NCBI GenBank assembly: GCA_030587365.1
Contig: JAUQZE010000041.1
Coordinates: 1 to 64,000 of the forward strand
DNA length: 64,000 bases
Reading direction: 5' to 3'
Source: Candidatus Freyarchaeota archaeon
Lineage (GTDB): Archaea; Asgardarchaeota; Jordiarchaeia; Jordiarchaeales; Jordiarchaeaceae
The notes below the pieces were generated by a model that was given only the letters and a program-made list of their open reading frames with translations, was not told where the DNA came from and did no database searches. Below, piece by piece: positions 8,168 through 17,145 of the stretch. Numbering within the stretch: the stretch's first letter is position 1; each line of letters starts with the position of its first letter. The translations under genes and the position numbers were made by a program.

Positions 8168-9499
8168 GTGCATGAGATTTATTGGAAAAGGCTTGGTTGC
8201 GAGATTATGGTTAGCTTTTCAAATGCCGCAGTGGAGATAAAAGAATTCATAAAATATTTTTGTGAGGAGGTCGGTCCTCGTCCTCCGTGCAGTGAACAGG
8301 AAGCCAAGGCTGCGAAACTGTTGAAGAAAAAATTTGATGAGTACTGCGATAAAACTTCTATAGAGAATTTTACCTGTCGTCCGGGTGCTTATCGAGCGGC
8401 TTTCAGAGGACCCATTATACTGTATATTTTATCAACGATTTCGTACATCGTCGCGGTCTATTTTGGTTTACGGGCATCGACGCTCTTCGGTGGTTATTCG
8501 GTATTTGCTTCAATTTGGGATGCGAATTTGCTGTTTTTCTTCTTATTACTTCTTCTGGTAGCGATTAGTATTTCTCTGTTTTCCGTAGTGGTGGTGATAG
8601 TGGGAAGCTTGATGTATACCAAGGAGACGATTGACATATTTTTCCGAGAGAAGAGTTCAACCAATGTTATTGGTAAAATGAAACCCAAAGGAAATGCAAA
8701 GAAGCTAGTGTTGATCAGCGGGCATCATGATGCGAATTGGGAGTTTCCAATGATAAGGAAGTTTGGAAGCAAATTTACTTCGCTGCAGGCGGTCTCCGTT
8801 ATTTCCAACTACATGATTCTTGCTATACTCATAATTAGACTTATACTGTATCTTCTTCGAATACCGCTTGGTTTTCTTATAGAGATTATCCTCTTATTAG
8901 TACTGGTAGCTCCTATCCCAATTCTGGTGTACGTTTATCCAAATTTGATTTCTGACACTCCAGTTATGGGTGCCAACGATAACCTCACGGGAATGGCTGT
9001 CTGCTATGAAGTGGCGAGATACATTTCCACTAAGGAACTCCGTCCAAAAGAAACGGAAGTCTGGGTGGTATCCTTTGGATGCGAAGAGATAGGAGACAGG
9101 GGAAGCAAGCGATTCGTAAAGAAATATTACGATGAATTAAAAGACGCTTACAACGTAAACCTCGACATAGTCGGCGAGAAGGAATCCTCACTGTACATTG
9201 TGGAAAAGGAAGTGAGATCCTTAATTAAACTGTCACCGGAAGTCATTGATATTCTGAAAAGCATAGCTGGAAAGTTGAGAATAAAAGTTAACAGCGGCTG
9301 CGTTGACGCCTACACAGACGCCATGTCCTTCGCACAGAAAGGTATAAAGTCAGCGTCAATAATTGCTGTGGGTTCCTCCAAATTTCCCAAGTATTACCAC
9401 ACAACCGACGATGTTCCAGATAATTTGGATTATAAGCTGGTAGCTGATGCGCTAAGAATCTGCCTAGAATTCATCAAGCAAATTGATCAATCTTTATGA
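8168..9499 (+). CDS. Membrane-embedded M28-family metallopeptidase
   Basis: A 443-residue protein combining an M28 (aminopeptidase Y/S-type) di-zinc peptidase with membrane segments. Catalytic motifs appear in order: SGHHDANWE (His and Asp), GANDNLTGMAV (bridging Asp), FGCEEIGDRGS (general base and metal Glu pair), NLDIVGE (Asp) and YYHTTDDVPDNLD (final His). About four transmembrane segments interrupt the fold, two around residues 80-160 and two around 215-265, between the first and second metal motifs. The first possible start is GTG at 8168; an internal ATG at 8207 (MVSFSN) is equally plausible. Archaeal M28 proteins with membrane insertions exist but their substrates are poorly known. Confidence 0.85.
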   Translation: MHEIYWKRLGCEIMVSFSNAAVEIKEFIKYFCEEVGPRPPCSEQEAKAAKLLKKKFDEYCDKTSIENFTCRPGAYRAAFRGPIILYILSTISYIVAVYFGLRASTLFGGYSVFASIWDANLLFFFLLLLLVAISISLFSVVVVIVGSLMYTKETIDIFFREKSSTNVIGKMKPKGNAKKLVLISGHHDANWEFPMIRKFGSKFTSLQAVSVISNYMILAILIIRLILYLLRIPLGFLIEIILLLVLVAPIPILVYVYPNLISDTPVMGANDNLTGMAVCYEVARYISTKELRPKETEVWVVSFGCEEIGDRGSKRFVKKYYDELKDAYNVNLDIVGEKESSLYIVEKEVRSLIKLSPEVIDILKSIAGKLRIKVNSGCVDAYTDAMSFAQKGIKSASIIAVGSSKFPKYYHTTDDVPDNLDYKLVADALRICLEFIKQIDQSL

Positions 9500-9732
9500 A
9501 TCATCATCAATCAGTTTTCAGTGATTATCTCTAGGTAACTAGGGTTATGGTATTTTTTTCGTTTAGTAAATTTTCAGAGCTTCCTGAATGATATTAACAT
9601 TTTTATCTCTCTGCATATTATTTGTATTTTGAGCAGTCGTTAAGTTCCTTATGAAACCGATTAATTAACCGAGGTTTTGGGGCAATTGCAGTATTCCGAT
9701 TTTCATGAAGTGATTATAGTTGGGGTGAGATT

Positions 9733-11448
9733 GTGAAGTTTTCTACTCTTGCGAAGTGTTTTGAGGATTTAGAAAATACTTCAAGCAGGCTTGGAATGAC
9801 CGACATCTTGGCAAGTCTCTTCAAAGAGTGTACGGTTGAGGATATAGACAAGGTCGTTTACATGCTTCAGGGCACTGTGGCTCCTCCCTTTAAGGGTATA
9901 GAGATTGGTATGGGAGAGAAGTTTGTTCAGCAAGCGGTATCCAATGCATCTGGTGTCTCAAAGGAAGAGGTGGTTAAGGAGTATAAAACATCCGGTGATC
10001 TGGGAATAGTGGTTTCAGATCTTCTTCCCAAAAAAGAAGGAACTCTTACGGTCTCCCAGGTTTATGACGCCTTCATGAAAATTGCGACGGTTTCGGGTAA
10101 AGGCACACAGGAAGTGAAAATTAAAAGCTTAACGGAACTCTTAAAGAATTCTTCCCCAAAGGAAGCGAGGTACTTGGTCAGGATACCTTTGGGGAAGCTT
10201 AGGCTGGGTGCAGGGGACGCCACCATAATAGATGCGTTATCCGTCAGGACTGTGGGTGATAAGTCTATGAAGGCGGAGATTGAGAGGGCTTACAATCTCT
10301 GCTGCGACATGGGTTTGGTTGCCAAAACACTATACACGGATAGGAAAGCAATTACAAACTTTGGTATTAAGGTGGGTAATCCCATTAAGCCGGCTTTGGC
10401 TGAGAGGCTCTCCAGTGTGGAGGAGATAATTGATAAGATTGGTGAGTGCTACGTGGAAGCCAAATATGATGGGTTCAGAATCCAGCTCCATAAAGAGGGG
10501 GACAAGGTTGAACTTTTCTCGAGAAGAATCGAGAGAATGACCCACATGTTTCCTGAGATAGTCCAGGCAGCCAGGGAACAAATCAAAGGAGATGCCATAG
10601 TTGAGGGAGAAACTATAAGTTATGATGAATCCACAGGCGAATTTCTACCATTTCAGTTCACTATTCGAAGAAAGAGAAAACACGGAGTGGAAGAAATGGT
10701 GGAGCAGTACCCTGTGGTGTACTTCACCTTCGACATGCTTTACAACGGCCAAGACCTCACAAAGAAACCCTACATCGAAAGGAGAAGCATTCTGGAACAA
10801 AGCATTAGTGAAGGAGAAACAATAAAAGTTTCAGAGAAGATAAAAACCAAAGACCCCGAGGAGTTGAAACTATTCTTTGACGAGAACATTGGGAGGGGAC
10901 TTGAGGGAATTGTGGCAAAAGATTTGAACGCACCGTACACCGCCGGAGCCAGAAAGTTTGCCTGGATAAAATTGAAGCGATCATACAAGGGGGAACTAGC
11001 GGATACGATTGATGTCACAATTGTAGGATATCTCGCCGGGAGAGGAGCCAGAGCAAAAATGGTGGGTGCCCTACTAGGAGCAGTCTACGACGAGGAATCT
11101 GAGACCTTCAAGACCGTAGCCAAAGTAGGCTCCGGAATGACAGAGGAGCAGATGAAAACTCTGAAGCAGATGTTAGACGAGATAAGGGTTGAAAACAAGC
11201 CCAAAAATGTGGACGCTATCATAGTTCCCGATGTCTGGACCCATCCTCAATACGTGATTACGGTGTCTGCGGATGAGATAACACTATCGCCGTCACACAC
11301 CTGTGGCAGAGTCGATGAACTGGGATACGCACTCAGATTCCCTAGAATGGTAAGTTGGATAAGGGAAGATAAAAAACCGGAGGACTCTACCACCGTAAAA
11401 GAGATAATCGAGATGTACGATATGCAAAAGCATGCAAAAACTTCTTGA
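9733..11448 (+). CDS. lig: ATP-dependent DNA ligase
   Basis: A 571-residue replicative DNA ligase of the archaeal/eukaryal ATP type. The adenylation motif is EAKYDGFRIQLH, with the nucleophilic Lys in KYDGFR near residue 244. Motif III-like YFTFDMLY, motif IV EGIVAKDL and motif V AWIKLKRSY are all present, as is the archaeal N-terminal DNA-binding domain ending in RIPLGKLRLGAGD. Length matches the family (about 560-600). The start is GTG at 9733 after GGGGTGAGA. It seals nicks in replication and repair. No NAD-dependent ligase is seen. The gene stands alone between short intergenic regions. Confidence 0.95.
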   Translation: MKFSTLAKCFEDLENTSSRLGMTDILASLFKECTVEDIDKVVYMLQGTVAPPFKGIEIGMGEKFVQQAVSNASGVSKEEVVKEYKTSGDLGIVVSDLLPKKEGTLTVSQVYDAFMKIATVSGKGTQEVKIKSLTELLKNSSPKEARYLVRIPLGKLRLGAGDATIIDALSVRTVGDKSMKAEIERAYNLCCDMGLVAKTLYTDRKAITNFGIKVGNPIKPALAERLSSVEEIIDKIGECYVEAKYDGFRIQLHKEGDKVELFSRRIERMTHMFPEIVQAAREQIKGDAIVEGETISYDESTGEFLPFQFTIRRKRKHGVEEMVEQYPVVYFTFDMLYNGQDLTKKPYIERRSILEQSISEGETIKVSEKIKTKDPEELKLFFDENIGRGLEGIVAKDLNAPYTAGARKFAWIKLKRSYKGELADTIDVTIVGYLAGRGARAKMVGALLGAVYDEESETFKTVAKVGSGMTEEQMKTLKQMLDEIRVENKPKNVDAIIVPDVWTHPQYVITVSADEITLSPSHTCGRVDELGYALRFPRMVSWIREDKKPEDSTTVKEIIEMYDMQKHAKTS

Positions 11449-11483
11449 AACGGATTAATAAAAATAAAAAAAGGAATAGAAGG

Positions 11484-11822
11484 CTATAAGCTTCCGAGAA
11501 ACTGTATGAGGTAGGATATTATGAGATAATTTATGCCGTAATTCATCCACCAATAGCTTCCAAAGAAAAGTTCGTTCAAAGCCACACCTATTGTTACCAG
11601 AATATTTGTCCCTGAATATATTTGAATACTAAAAACGATCGATAAAAGTGCCATTAGGGGCTTACCATAGAGAGGCCCTCCGGGTAGTGTTGCTGTTAAG
11701 GTAATATTTATAACACCCAGTATTTGCGCCTGTGTAATTATTAGGAAAGTCATCAGTCCTATTGCTATGCCTATTAAGATCAGAATTGCAAGAGCTAATC
11801 TTGATACTGCTTCGGGTTTCAA
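11484..11822 (-). CDS. Small membrane protein of unknown function
   Basis: A 112-residue hydrophobic protein with about three membrane segments: residues 8-32 (LALAILILIGIAIGLMTFLI), roughly 55-80, and 95-110. There is no recognisable domain. It reads convergently towards the ligase gene, with only 35 bp between the two stop codons. An AT-rich region of about 220 bp follows upstream at 11823-12043 and contains no gene. Coding status is supported by a complete frame and consistent membrane topology rather than by homology. Confidence 0.6.
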   Translation of the reverse strand: MKPEAVSRLALAILILIGIAIGLMTFLIITQAQILGVINITLTATLPGGPLYGKPLMALLSIVFSIQIYSGTNILVTIGVALNELFFGSYWWMNYGINYLIISYLIQFLGSL

Positions 11823-12043
11823 GGTTTTCGTCCTCCAGTTTTAAACTGATGTTTTATATTGATTGCAAGATACTAATAAATTATTTGCTTATAACATAGG
11901 TTTAATAAATTGTTAAATATTCTAAAAAAATCAAAATAAAAAGAGCAAATCCAAACTCTCGATGAAAGTTTACTTCGCTCCCTCTGTACAATTGAAAATA
12001 ATAGAAATAAAAAAAGAAGAGAAAGGAATCCTGCTTTTTTAAA

Positions 12044-14134
12044 TTACACTAGTTTACCCATGAAAAGGATTCCCGGGCTATGAGCTGTAACAGGGTTACA
12101 TTCGAGATGAATAATATTGATTTTGAGTGGACCCAACTCACCCCTGCATATATAGAATTCTAGTTTCCAGCATTGCCAGTGTTTAACAATATTCCACATA
12201 GCAGAAAACTCGTTCGCTTTTATGATTATTTGTCCATCCGAATCAATGTCGTCCAAGGTCTTGTAAATAATAGCATCATCAAACAGTTTCCAACAGCTAT
12301 CAACGCGTAGCCAAAGTTTTCCTTCAGCCATCGGCGTCACCATATTAATTCTATGTTGAGGAGCACTGTAGATATCATCTACTTCTCCCTCTTGGTCATA
12401 TACGAGATAATTTACAAGACTAAGCCACTCAGGAATAGGTTGTTTGGTTGATGGATCGAAAACTAGAACTTTTGGAATATACTGGGCGGGGTCAATCGGT
12501 AGAGGGTATCCAGTGGAGTTCTTCGGTATTAGTTCAAACATCGGATACATTTGACCAATCTGTGGAATTAAGAGAGCTCCCTCTAGGTTAACGCCTACGC
12601 TATAGAGTTTGTTGTCATCCAAACTGATCCAATAGCCGTCTTTTGTCAATTGTTCAACGTAAACCACCTTCATGGTTGGAGGTGCAGCATCATCATACCA
12701 GAATCGAAGCCCTGAAACTTGGAGGAAGAAGTCTCCACGTAGGGTCACCGACATCTCCAGTGCCCTTTTAACTTCATATCCGTACAAATAGAATTTGCAT
12801 TCAAGCCAACCTAGGTAAGGTCCTTGGTAGGGTACACCGCCAAAAGGTACCACGCTGATTGCATCGTAGAGGGTGATATATCCATTCTCGCTGTAAAATC
12901 CGTGTCTGATAACTCCATCCGGTATGAACGCAAAGTCCAATTCTCCGGTAGCAACCTCAATTTGCCACCTTATGGAATCCGCTAACAGGTCACCTATTGC
13001 ACTTTCACCAGAGGAACTCGGAACATTGAAGCTGGAATGAGCAATTATAGTATTATACGGAGGCAAACCTATTCCAGCAAGAATCATGTTCAAAGCAGCG
13101 GTGTATGGATCAAGAATACCGGGAGATTCTGCTATAGAGTCATCTATGCTTATTGCATTGTAACTCCTGATTCCAATTCCTTGCCCCGCATTACCACCCA
13201 ACGCAACACTTAATTCAAGTTTACCTAAATATTCGCCGTGAGCTTTCGCATCAACTATGGTTGTATTTCCAGATGGTGTGGACAAAACAATAGGTTGGGT
13301 TAACAATGCGTGATCGTGACCACTGATTATCAAGTCAATGCCATCAACCTTTGAAACGAAGTACATATCTTCCTTGTAACCATTGTGAGAAAGCATGATA
13401 ATGAGATCCACACCCTGATTCTTGAAGTAAGCAACTTGTGCTGCAGCGGTTTGAATTGGATCTAAAATTTTGTATGGAGCTTGGAAGAACATTGTTGCAT
13501 TCGCTCCGTAGCCCACCACAGAGAAGAGACCAATTTTCACTGTTTGGCCATTCGTGATTACGTTTATTGTTTTATTATTCTGTATGAATTTGCTAAGACC
13601 ATAGGGATCAAAGGTCATATCTAAGTTGGAGCACAGTATAAGAGGCATATTCCCGTTCAATGTGGAATTGGTGTTTTTAAGAATCAATGATAGCCCATGT
13701 GGACTGTAATCAAATTCATGGTTTCCTATAGCTATAGCATCGTATCCGAGCATCTTCATTAGTACGAGTTCAGGAGAGGATCCACCTGGAAATGTGCCTA
13801 ACCATGAGAATGGGGTGCCCATCAGAAAGTCACCAGCCATAAATGTCAGAACTGATTCGTTCATTGCCCCCTTTCCAGTTTTTATTTGATTTATCAGAGT
13901 AGCTATACGGGCTATCCCTCCCACAGTATCATCATTACCTGTACCAGTCTTATAGTCGGCTAATGGACAAGGTAACAGTTCCGAGTGAAAATCGCTATGG
14001 TGTAAAATTGTTAAATTCACTATACTTCCCGACTTGCTCTGCATCGGATTATTGCCCTGTATCCCGAAATTGTAAGCCGCAATAAGTATCCCAGGATTTA
14101 TTGTACTAAATGTGGCTGTTACAGCAGGAGACAC
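12044..14134 (-). CDS. Exported 5'-nucleotidase / UshA-like metallophosphoesterase
   Basis: A protein of 696 residues from the GTG at 14134. The N-terminal calcineurin-like phosphoesterase domain shows HHSDFHSELLP (D-x-H), AGDFLMGTP, IGNHEFDYSPHG (GNHE) and SGHDHALLTQP (GHDH); the C-terminal half is the 5'-nucleotidase substrate-binding domain. Family enzymes hydrolyse nucleoside 5'-phosphates or related compounds outside the membrane. The frame stays open upstream to 14197 and there encodes a textbook signal peptide (KTKRFK, a hydrophobic core, then PAVTA), but no ATG, GTG or TTG precedes it. The functional protein is therefore probably longer than the canonical start implies. Two further domains of about 100 residues at the C-terminus are not recognised. 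Confidence 0.85.
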   Translation of the reverse strand: MSPAVTATFSTINPGILIAAYNFGIQGNNPMQSKSGSIVNLTILHHSDFHSELLPCPLADYKTGTGNDDTVGGIARIATLINQIKTGKGAMNESVLTFMAGDFLMGTPFSWLGTFPGGSSPELVLMKMLGYDAIAIGNHEFDYSPHGLSLILKNTNSTLNGNMPLILCSNLDMTFDPYGLSKFIQNNKTINVITNGQTVKIGLFSVVGYGANATMFFQAPYKILDPIQTAAAQVAYFKNQGVDLIIMLSHNGYKEDMYFVSKVDGIDLIISGHDHALLTQPIVLSTPSGNTTIVDAKAHGEYLGKLELSVALGGNAGQGIGIRSYNAISIDDSIAESPGILDPYTAALNMILAGIGLPPYNTIIAHSSFNVPSSSGESAIGDLLADSIRWQIEVATGELDFAFIPDGVIRHGFYSENGYITLYDAISVVPFGGVPYQGPYLGWLECKFYLYGYEVKRALEMSVTLRGDFFLQVSGLRFWYDDAAPPTMKVVYVEQLTKDGYWISLDDNKLYSVGVNLEGALLIPQIGQMYPMFELIPKNSTGYPLPIDPAQYIPKVLVFDPSTKQPIPEWLSLVNYLVYDQEGEVDDIYSAPQHRINMVTPMAEGKLWLRVDSCWKLFDDAIIYKTLDDIDSDGQIIIKANEFSAMWNIVKHWQCWKLEFYICRGELGPLKINIIHLECNPVTAHSPGILFMGKLV

Positions 14135-14197
14135 AAAACCTATAATAAAAAGCGCTGAGAAAACAAGGGCAGCAATTTTAAATCGCTTCGTTTTTAC
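14135..14197 (-). other. In-frame signal-peptide extension without a standard start codon
   Basis: Reading the 5'-nucleotidase frame upstream of its first GTG gives KTKRFKIAALVFSALFIIGF continuing into VSPAVTA, which has the n-, h- and c-regions of a Sec signal peptide. The in-frame stop TAG lies at 14206-14204, and no ATG, GTG or TTG occurs between it and 14134. The codon at 14197-14195 is GTA, immediately after a GGGGAG Shine-Dalgarno-like run. A start-codon mutation, a sequencing error (GTG or ATG read as GTA) or a non-standard start would explain this. Confidence 0.6.
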
Positions 14198-14483
14198 TCT
14201 CCCCTATTTTTGCTATTTTTCGAGTGCCGTCGTGACACAGAAAAGGGCGTGCCGGTGAGAATATACCAAGATTTTTAATATGTAAATAAGGAAATCACTT
14301 TTTCCCGCTGGAGCATAAACAGTATTTTCCAGCCCTTCTCCAAAATTTATTACTTGTTTACTTTATATTTAAAACTTTAGCTTTCACCGAACCCATCTTA
14401 GCTTCATGCCCCATTGATGGTAATGCTATAAATTGCTCCCCAAAATTTAATCATTATCAATTAATAAAAAGGAGAAGATTTGG

Positions 14484-14554
14484 GATTTGGTCAACTCTGC
14501 TAAGTTTGAGGAATAAAATTTCATCTATCTTTTCGATTTTATTCCCACCAAATC
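14484..14554 (-). promoter_or_regulatory. Candidate SECIS element or terminator hairpin downstream of the peroxiredoxin gene
   Basis: Directly after the peroxiredoxin stop codon the transcript can form a long stem-loop. An outer 8 bp stem pairs 14554-14547 (GATTTGGT) with 14491-14484 (ACCAAATC), and an inner 10 bp stem pairs 14545-14536 (GGAATAAAAT) with 14519-14510 (ATTTTATTCC). A competing fold places AUGA at 14524-14521, a nine-position helix with G-U pairs, an A-rich apical loop at 14511-14502 and GA at 14492-14491, which resembles the core of eukaryotic-type SECIS elements. Archaeal SECIS elements lie in the 3' untranslated region, as here. A simple terminator is the alternative. Confidence 0.4.
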
Positions 14555-14555
14555 T

Positions 14556-15087
14556 TTAACTTAATTTTTTAAGGGCTTCGAATATTTCCTCGTTTTTAGG
14601 GATGTCCTTCATTGAATCACCGTAATATGCGTACTGTATGATTCCTTCTTTGTCTACCACTAGTAAAGCGGGCATTCTTCCTAATTTCAGAGGGTTAACC
14701 TCTTGTTTCAGTCTTGGGAACCTTTTTAGTCTGGTCATAGTATACGGGGTACCTTCCTTTTGCGTATTTTGTCTCCATTTTTTGAGCGTTTTCTAATTTG
14801 TTTGCAGTAATAGGGTATAACGCTGCATTTAACTGCTCAAATTCATTGATGTGGTTTGCTAGTCGGGCGATGTGTCCTCTACAGTATGGTCAGGAGATAC
14901 CTCTCAGCAGAACTACTACCACGTTTTTCTTTCCCTCAAAGTCCCTTATGTTAACTGTCTCTCCTCTGGAGTTCGGCAGGCTAAATTCTGGAATTTTTGT
15001 GCCCACCATTTGGAACTTATCCTTCGTCTTGTAAACACCTCCTCCATTCTTTAAAAAGATAAAATAGTATACCCTTTTGTTATTCAT
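14556..15087 (-). CDS. Peroxiredoxin-like protein, probable selenocysteine codon plus one frameshift
   Basis: Two frames together encode one thioredoxin-fold peroxiredoxin (AhpC/TSA-like). The first (15087 to 14893) runs through IPEFSLPNSRGETVNI and VVVVLLRGIS, then meets UGA at 14892-14890, then continues PYCRGHIARLANHINEFEQL in the same frame. In the family the position is RGxWCPxCR, so the UGA sits exactly at the peroxidatic cysteine and the following Cys is kept, giving a U-x-x-C motif. A +1 frame change near 14715-14725 is needed to join KKVPK to LKQEVNPLKLGRMPALLVV, which runs to the stop at 14556. Selenocysteine at this site is well known in other peroxiredoxins. The frameshift may be an assembly error or decay. 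The true start is uncertain. Confidence 0.7.
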
Positions 15088-15151
15088 AATTGGGGTATTT
15101 ATTACGTGCAGTGAGTGTTTTTAAAGTTAAGGAAATGGTAACTGTTGTTTT

Positions 15152-15961
15152 CTATTTTTTACGTTTTGGGCATGGCTCATCTAGGAGTGCTATTACTTCT
15201 CGGTATTGTTTCAAATCCGCGGGTACGTTTAGTTGCATCTCCTCTAGAAAGTCTGAGTACATTTTCTGGTCTAGGACATCGCAGAGGAAGTCTTTTATTT
15301 TGTGGGCGGCTCTTAACCCCTCTGAGCCACATTGTTCAACTAGAATTAGGAAAATATCAGTCATCGAGTCTTGGAAGGAGCTTTGGAGTTCTTTGCCTTT
15401 GTCTGGGATCTTCTTCCTCATCTTCCAGACGGTTTTAAAAAGCTCTAGTGCTTCCTCTGTTTTTTTAACCCTCTTGTCGCAACTGAGTTGGGAGGCTAGG
15501 TTTAGGAGTGTTGCGCCTTTGCTGTAGATGGCTATCGCGTAGTCCGGGACTATTTTTATAGTCGCATCGTAGCTCCTTATGGCCTCTTCGTACTTGCCTA
15601 GTTTTCCTTGGGCGATCCCCTTGTTGTAGTGGGTTACAAAGTTGTTGGGATTTATAGTTAAAGCTTCATTAAAACATTCTATGGCTTCCTCGTATCTATT
15701 CAGTTTTATAAGAGAGCTACCCTTATTGTTTATAGCCTCTGCGTCCTTGGGGTTTATTTCTAGAACATTGTCGAAACACTCTACAGCATCTTCGTATCTG
15801 CCCAACTGGTCCAGTGCCGTGCCCTTGTTAGTCAGAGCCACTACGTCTTGAGGATTAATCTTCAGAGCCTTATCATAAAATTTTATAGCCTCTTCATATT
15901 TGCCCTTATCAACTAGAGAGTTGCCTTTGTTAATAAGTTCGTCTACAGACTCAGAATTCAT
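15152..15961 (-). CDS. TPR-repeat protein with conserved C-terminal domain
   Basis: A 269-residue protein made of about five consecutive 34-residue tetratricopeptide repeats (residues 5-170; each with the pattern A...KG..L..LG.YeeAie.fd.al.inP), followed by a C-terminal helical domain of about 95 residues. TPR arrays form a superhelical scaffold for protein-protein contacts. The C-terminal region, with VEQCGSEGLRAAHKIKDFL, recurs in the neighbouring paralog (AEVCGSEASTTVASIKKLL), so the two genes arose by duplication and share a specialised ending not recognised as a named domain. Both genes are on the minus strand, 160 bp apart, each with an AT-rich leader, so they may be separately transcribed. 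Confidence 0.85.
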   Translation of the reverse strand: MNSESVDELINKGNSLVDKGKYEEAIKFYDKALKINPQDVVALTNKGTALDQLGRYEDAVECFDNVLEINPKDAEAINNKGSSLIKLNRYEEAIECFNEALTINPNNFVTHYNKGIAQGKLGKYEEAIRSYDATIKIVPDYAIAIYSKGATLLNLASQLSCDKRVKKTEEALELFKTVWKMRKKIPDKGKELQSSFQDSMTDIFLILVEQCGSEGLRAAHKIKDFLCDVLDQKMYSDFLEEMQLNVPADLKQYREVIALLDEPCPKRKK

Positions 15962-16123
15962 AATTAACCCTCCTTCTAAGCTAACATTGTTAATAATTAC
16001 AAAAACTTGGTTTTTATCTCCGTAATTTCCTCCAGTCTGGATTAAATAAGACTTTCTAGGTTTTATGTTTTGTTTTTTAAAGAACAGTTATTTAACTTGT
16101 TAAATTTGGATTTTGTTTCGCAC

Positions 16124-16900
16124 TTATTTTAGAATATCTCTGTATATTGCGGCTTCGGGGTGAATTTCCAGATTTGTTTTTTTAATGAAGTCCTGATATT
16201 TCTGTTCCCCCAAAATCCTAATCAAAAGTTTTTTTATGCTCGCAACGGTTGTTGAAGCCTCAGAACCGCAGACTTCAGCCAGATTCTGTATGACCGGAAT
16301 CATAATGTAAGGAATGTCTGCCTTGAATCTTTGGACAATCTCGGGAGACAGTTTTTCTTCATCCCAAACCGATTTCAAGGTTTCAAGAACCGCACCAACC
16401 CTGGAGATTGCATCTTCACAACTTAACGTCTCATGGAAGACCAGCAGAGCTAAGGCCTTATTAAGAGAGGCTTCAGCCATTTGAGGGTTCAAGGCTAGAG
16501 CCTCATCAAACAGTTTAGCCGCTTCCTCAAATCTGCCCAAACGAAGGAGGAGATTGCCCTTATTGTATATGGTTTCCGCATCCTTAGGATTTATCTCAAG
16601 TGCCCTATTGTAACACTCAAGAGACTCATTAAAGCAGCAAAGGTTTAACAATGCGTTGCCCTTGTTGTGTAAGGCTTCCCAGTCCTGAGGATTTATCTCC
16701 AAGGTCTTATCAAAAAGATTAATCGCCTCCTTGAGTTTACCCAGCTCACAGAGAGCGGTACCCTTATTAAACAAGGCCTCTGAATTTTCCGGTTTCAGAG
16801 CTAGAGCTTCATCATAGCAGTGAATAGCGTCCTCAAACTTGCCCTGATGAAAGAATTCGTTGCCCTTGTTAACGAGATCCTTAACCTTCTGCGAATCCAA
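16124..16900 (-). CDS. TPR-repeat protein, paralog of the adjacent TPR gene
   Basis: A 258-residue protein from the TTG at 16900, chosen because it aligns with the start of the paralog (DSQKVKDLVNKGN against NSESVDELINKGN) and has GGAGAGG a few bases upstream; the open frame extends to 16969 but that extension looks non-coding. About four to five TPR units occupy residues 5-150 (repeats such as NKGNALLNLCCFNESLECYN). The C-terminal domain of about 100 residues matches that of the neighbour, with CGSEASTTVASIKKLLIRIL and a final helix. The function is probably as an adaptor; the partners are unknown. An AT-rich stretch with TATA-like runs (17045-17080) lies upstream, though that belongs to the divergent acyl-CoA synthetase gene. 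Confidence 0.83.
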   Translation of the reverse strand: MDSQKVKDLVNKGNEFFHQGKFEDAIHCYDEALALKPENSEALFNKGTALCELGKLKEAINLFDKTLEINPQDWEALHNKGNALLNLCCFNESLECYNRALEINPKDAETIYNKGNLLLRLGRFEEAAKLFDEALALNPQMAEASLNKALALLVFHETLSCEDAISRVGAVLETLKSVWDEEKLSPEIVQRFKADIPYIMIPVIQNLAEVCGSEASTTVASIKKLLIRILGEQKYQDFIKKTNLEIHPEAAIYRDILK

Positions 16901-17040
16901 GCCTATGCCTCTCCAATAAAAAAACATCAAATGATACCCTTTTTTTCTCTTCCTATATGTTGCAATCAATAAGGCTTTAATTGCCCATCCAAATAAATAT
17001 TAACGCTTGTGAAGCAGCATTTAGCCTTTCCCGAGTAGTT

Positions 17041-17145
17041 TAGTTAATTTTAAATAAAACATATAAAATATAATATATACAACTGTTTAAAGTAGAAATC
17101 TTTTTTTAGAAAGAATAGAGGAGAGAGGTTTTCAAAATGAGTAAG
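17041..17145 (+). repeat. Duplicated leader/promoter, copy 1
   Basis: The block from TAGTTAATTTTAAATAAAAC (17041-17060) through the Shine-Dalgarno GGAGAGAGG and the first codons of the acyl-CoA synthetase gene is repeated in diverged form at 19191-19300 before the second synthetase. It holds a strong TATA-like segment (17061-17080) and the ribosome binding site. A third, decayed copy of its last 50 bases lies at 18996-19057. Confidence 0.75.
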
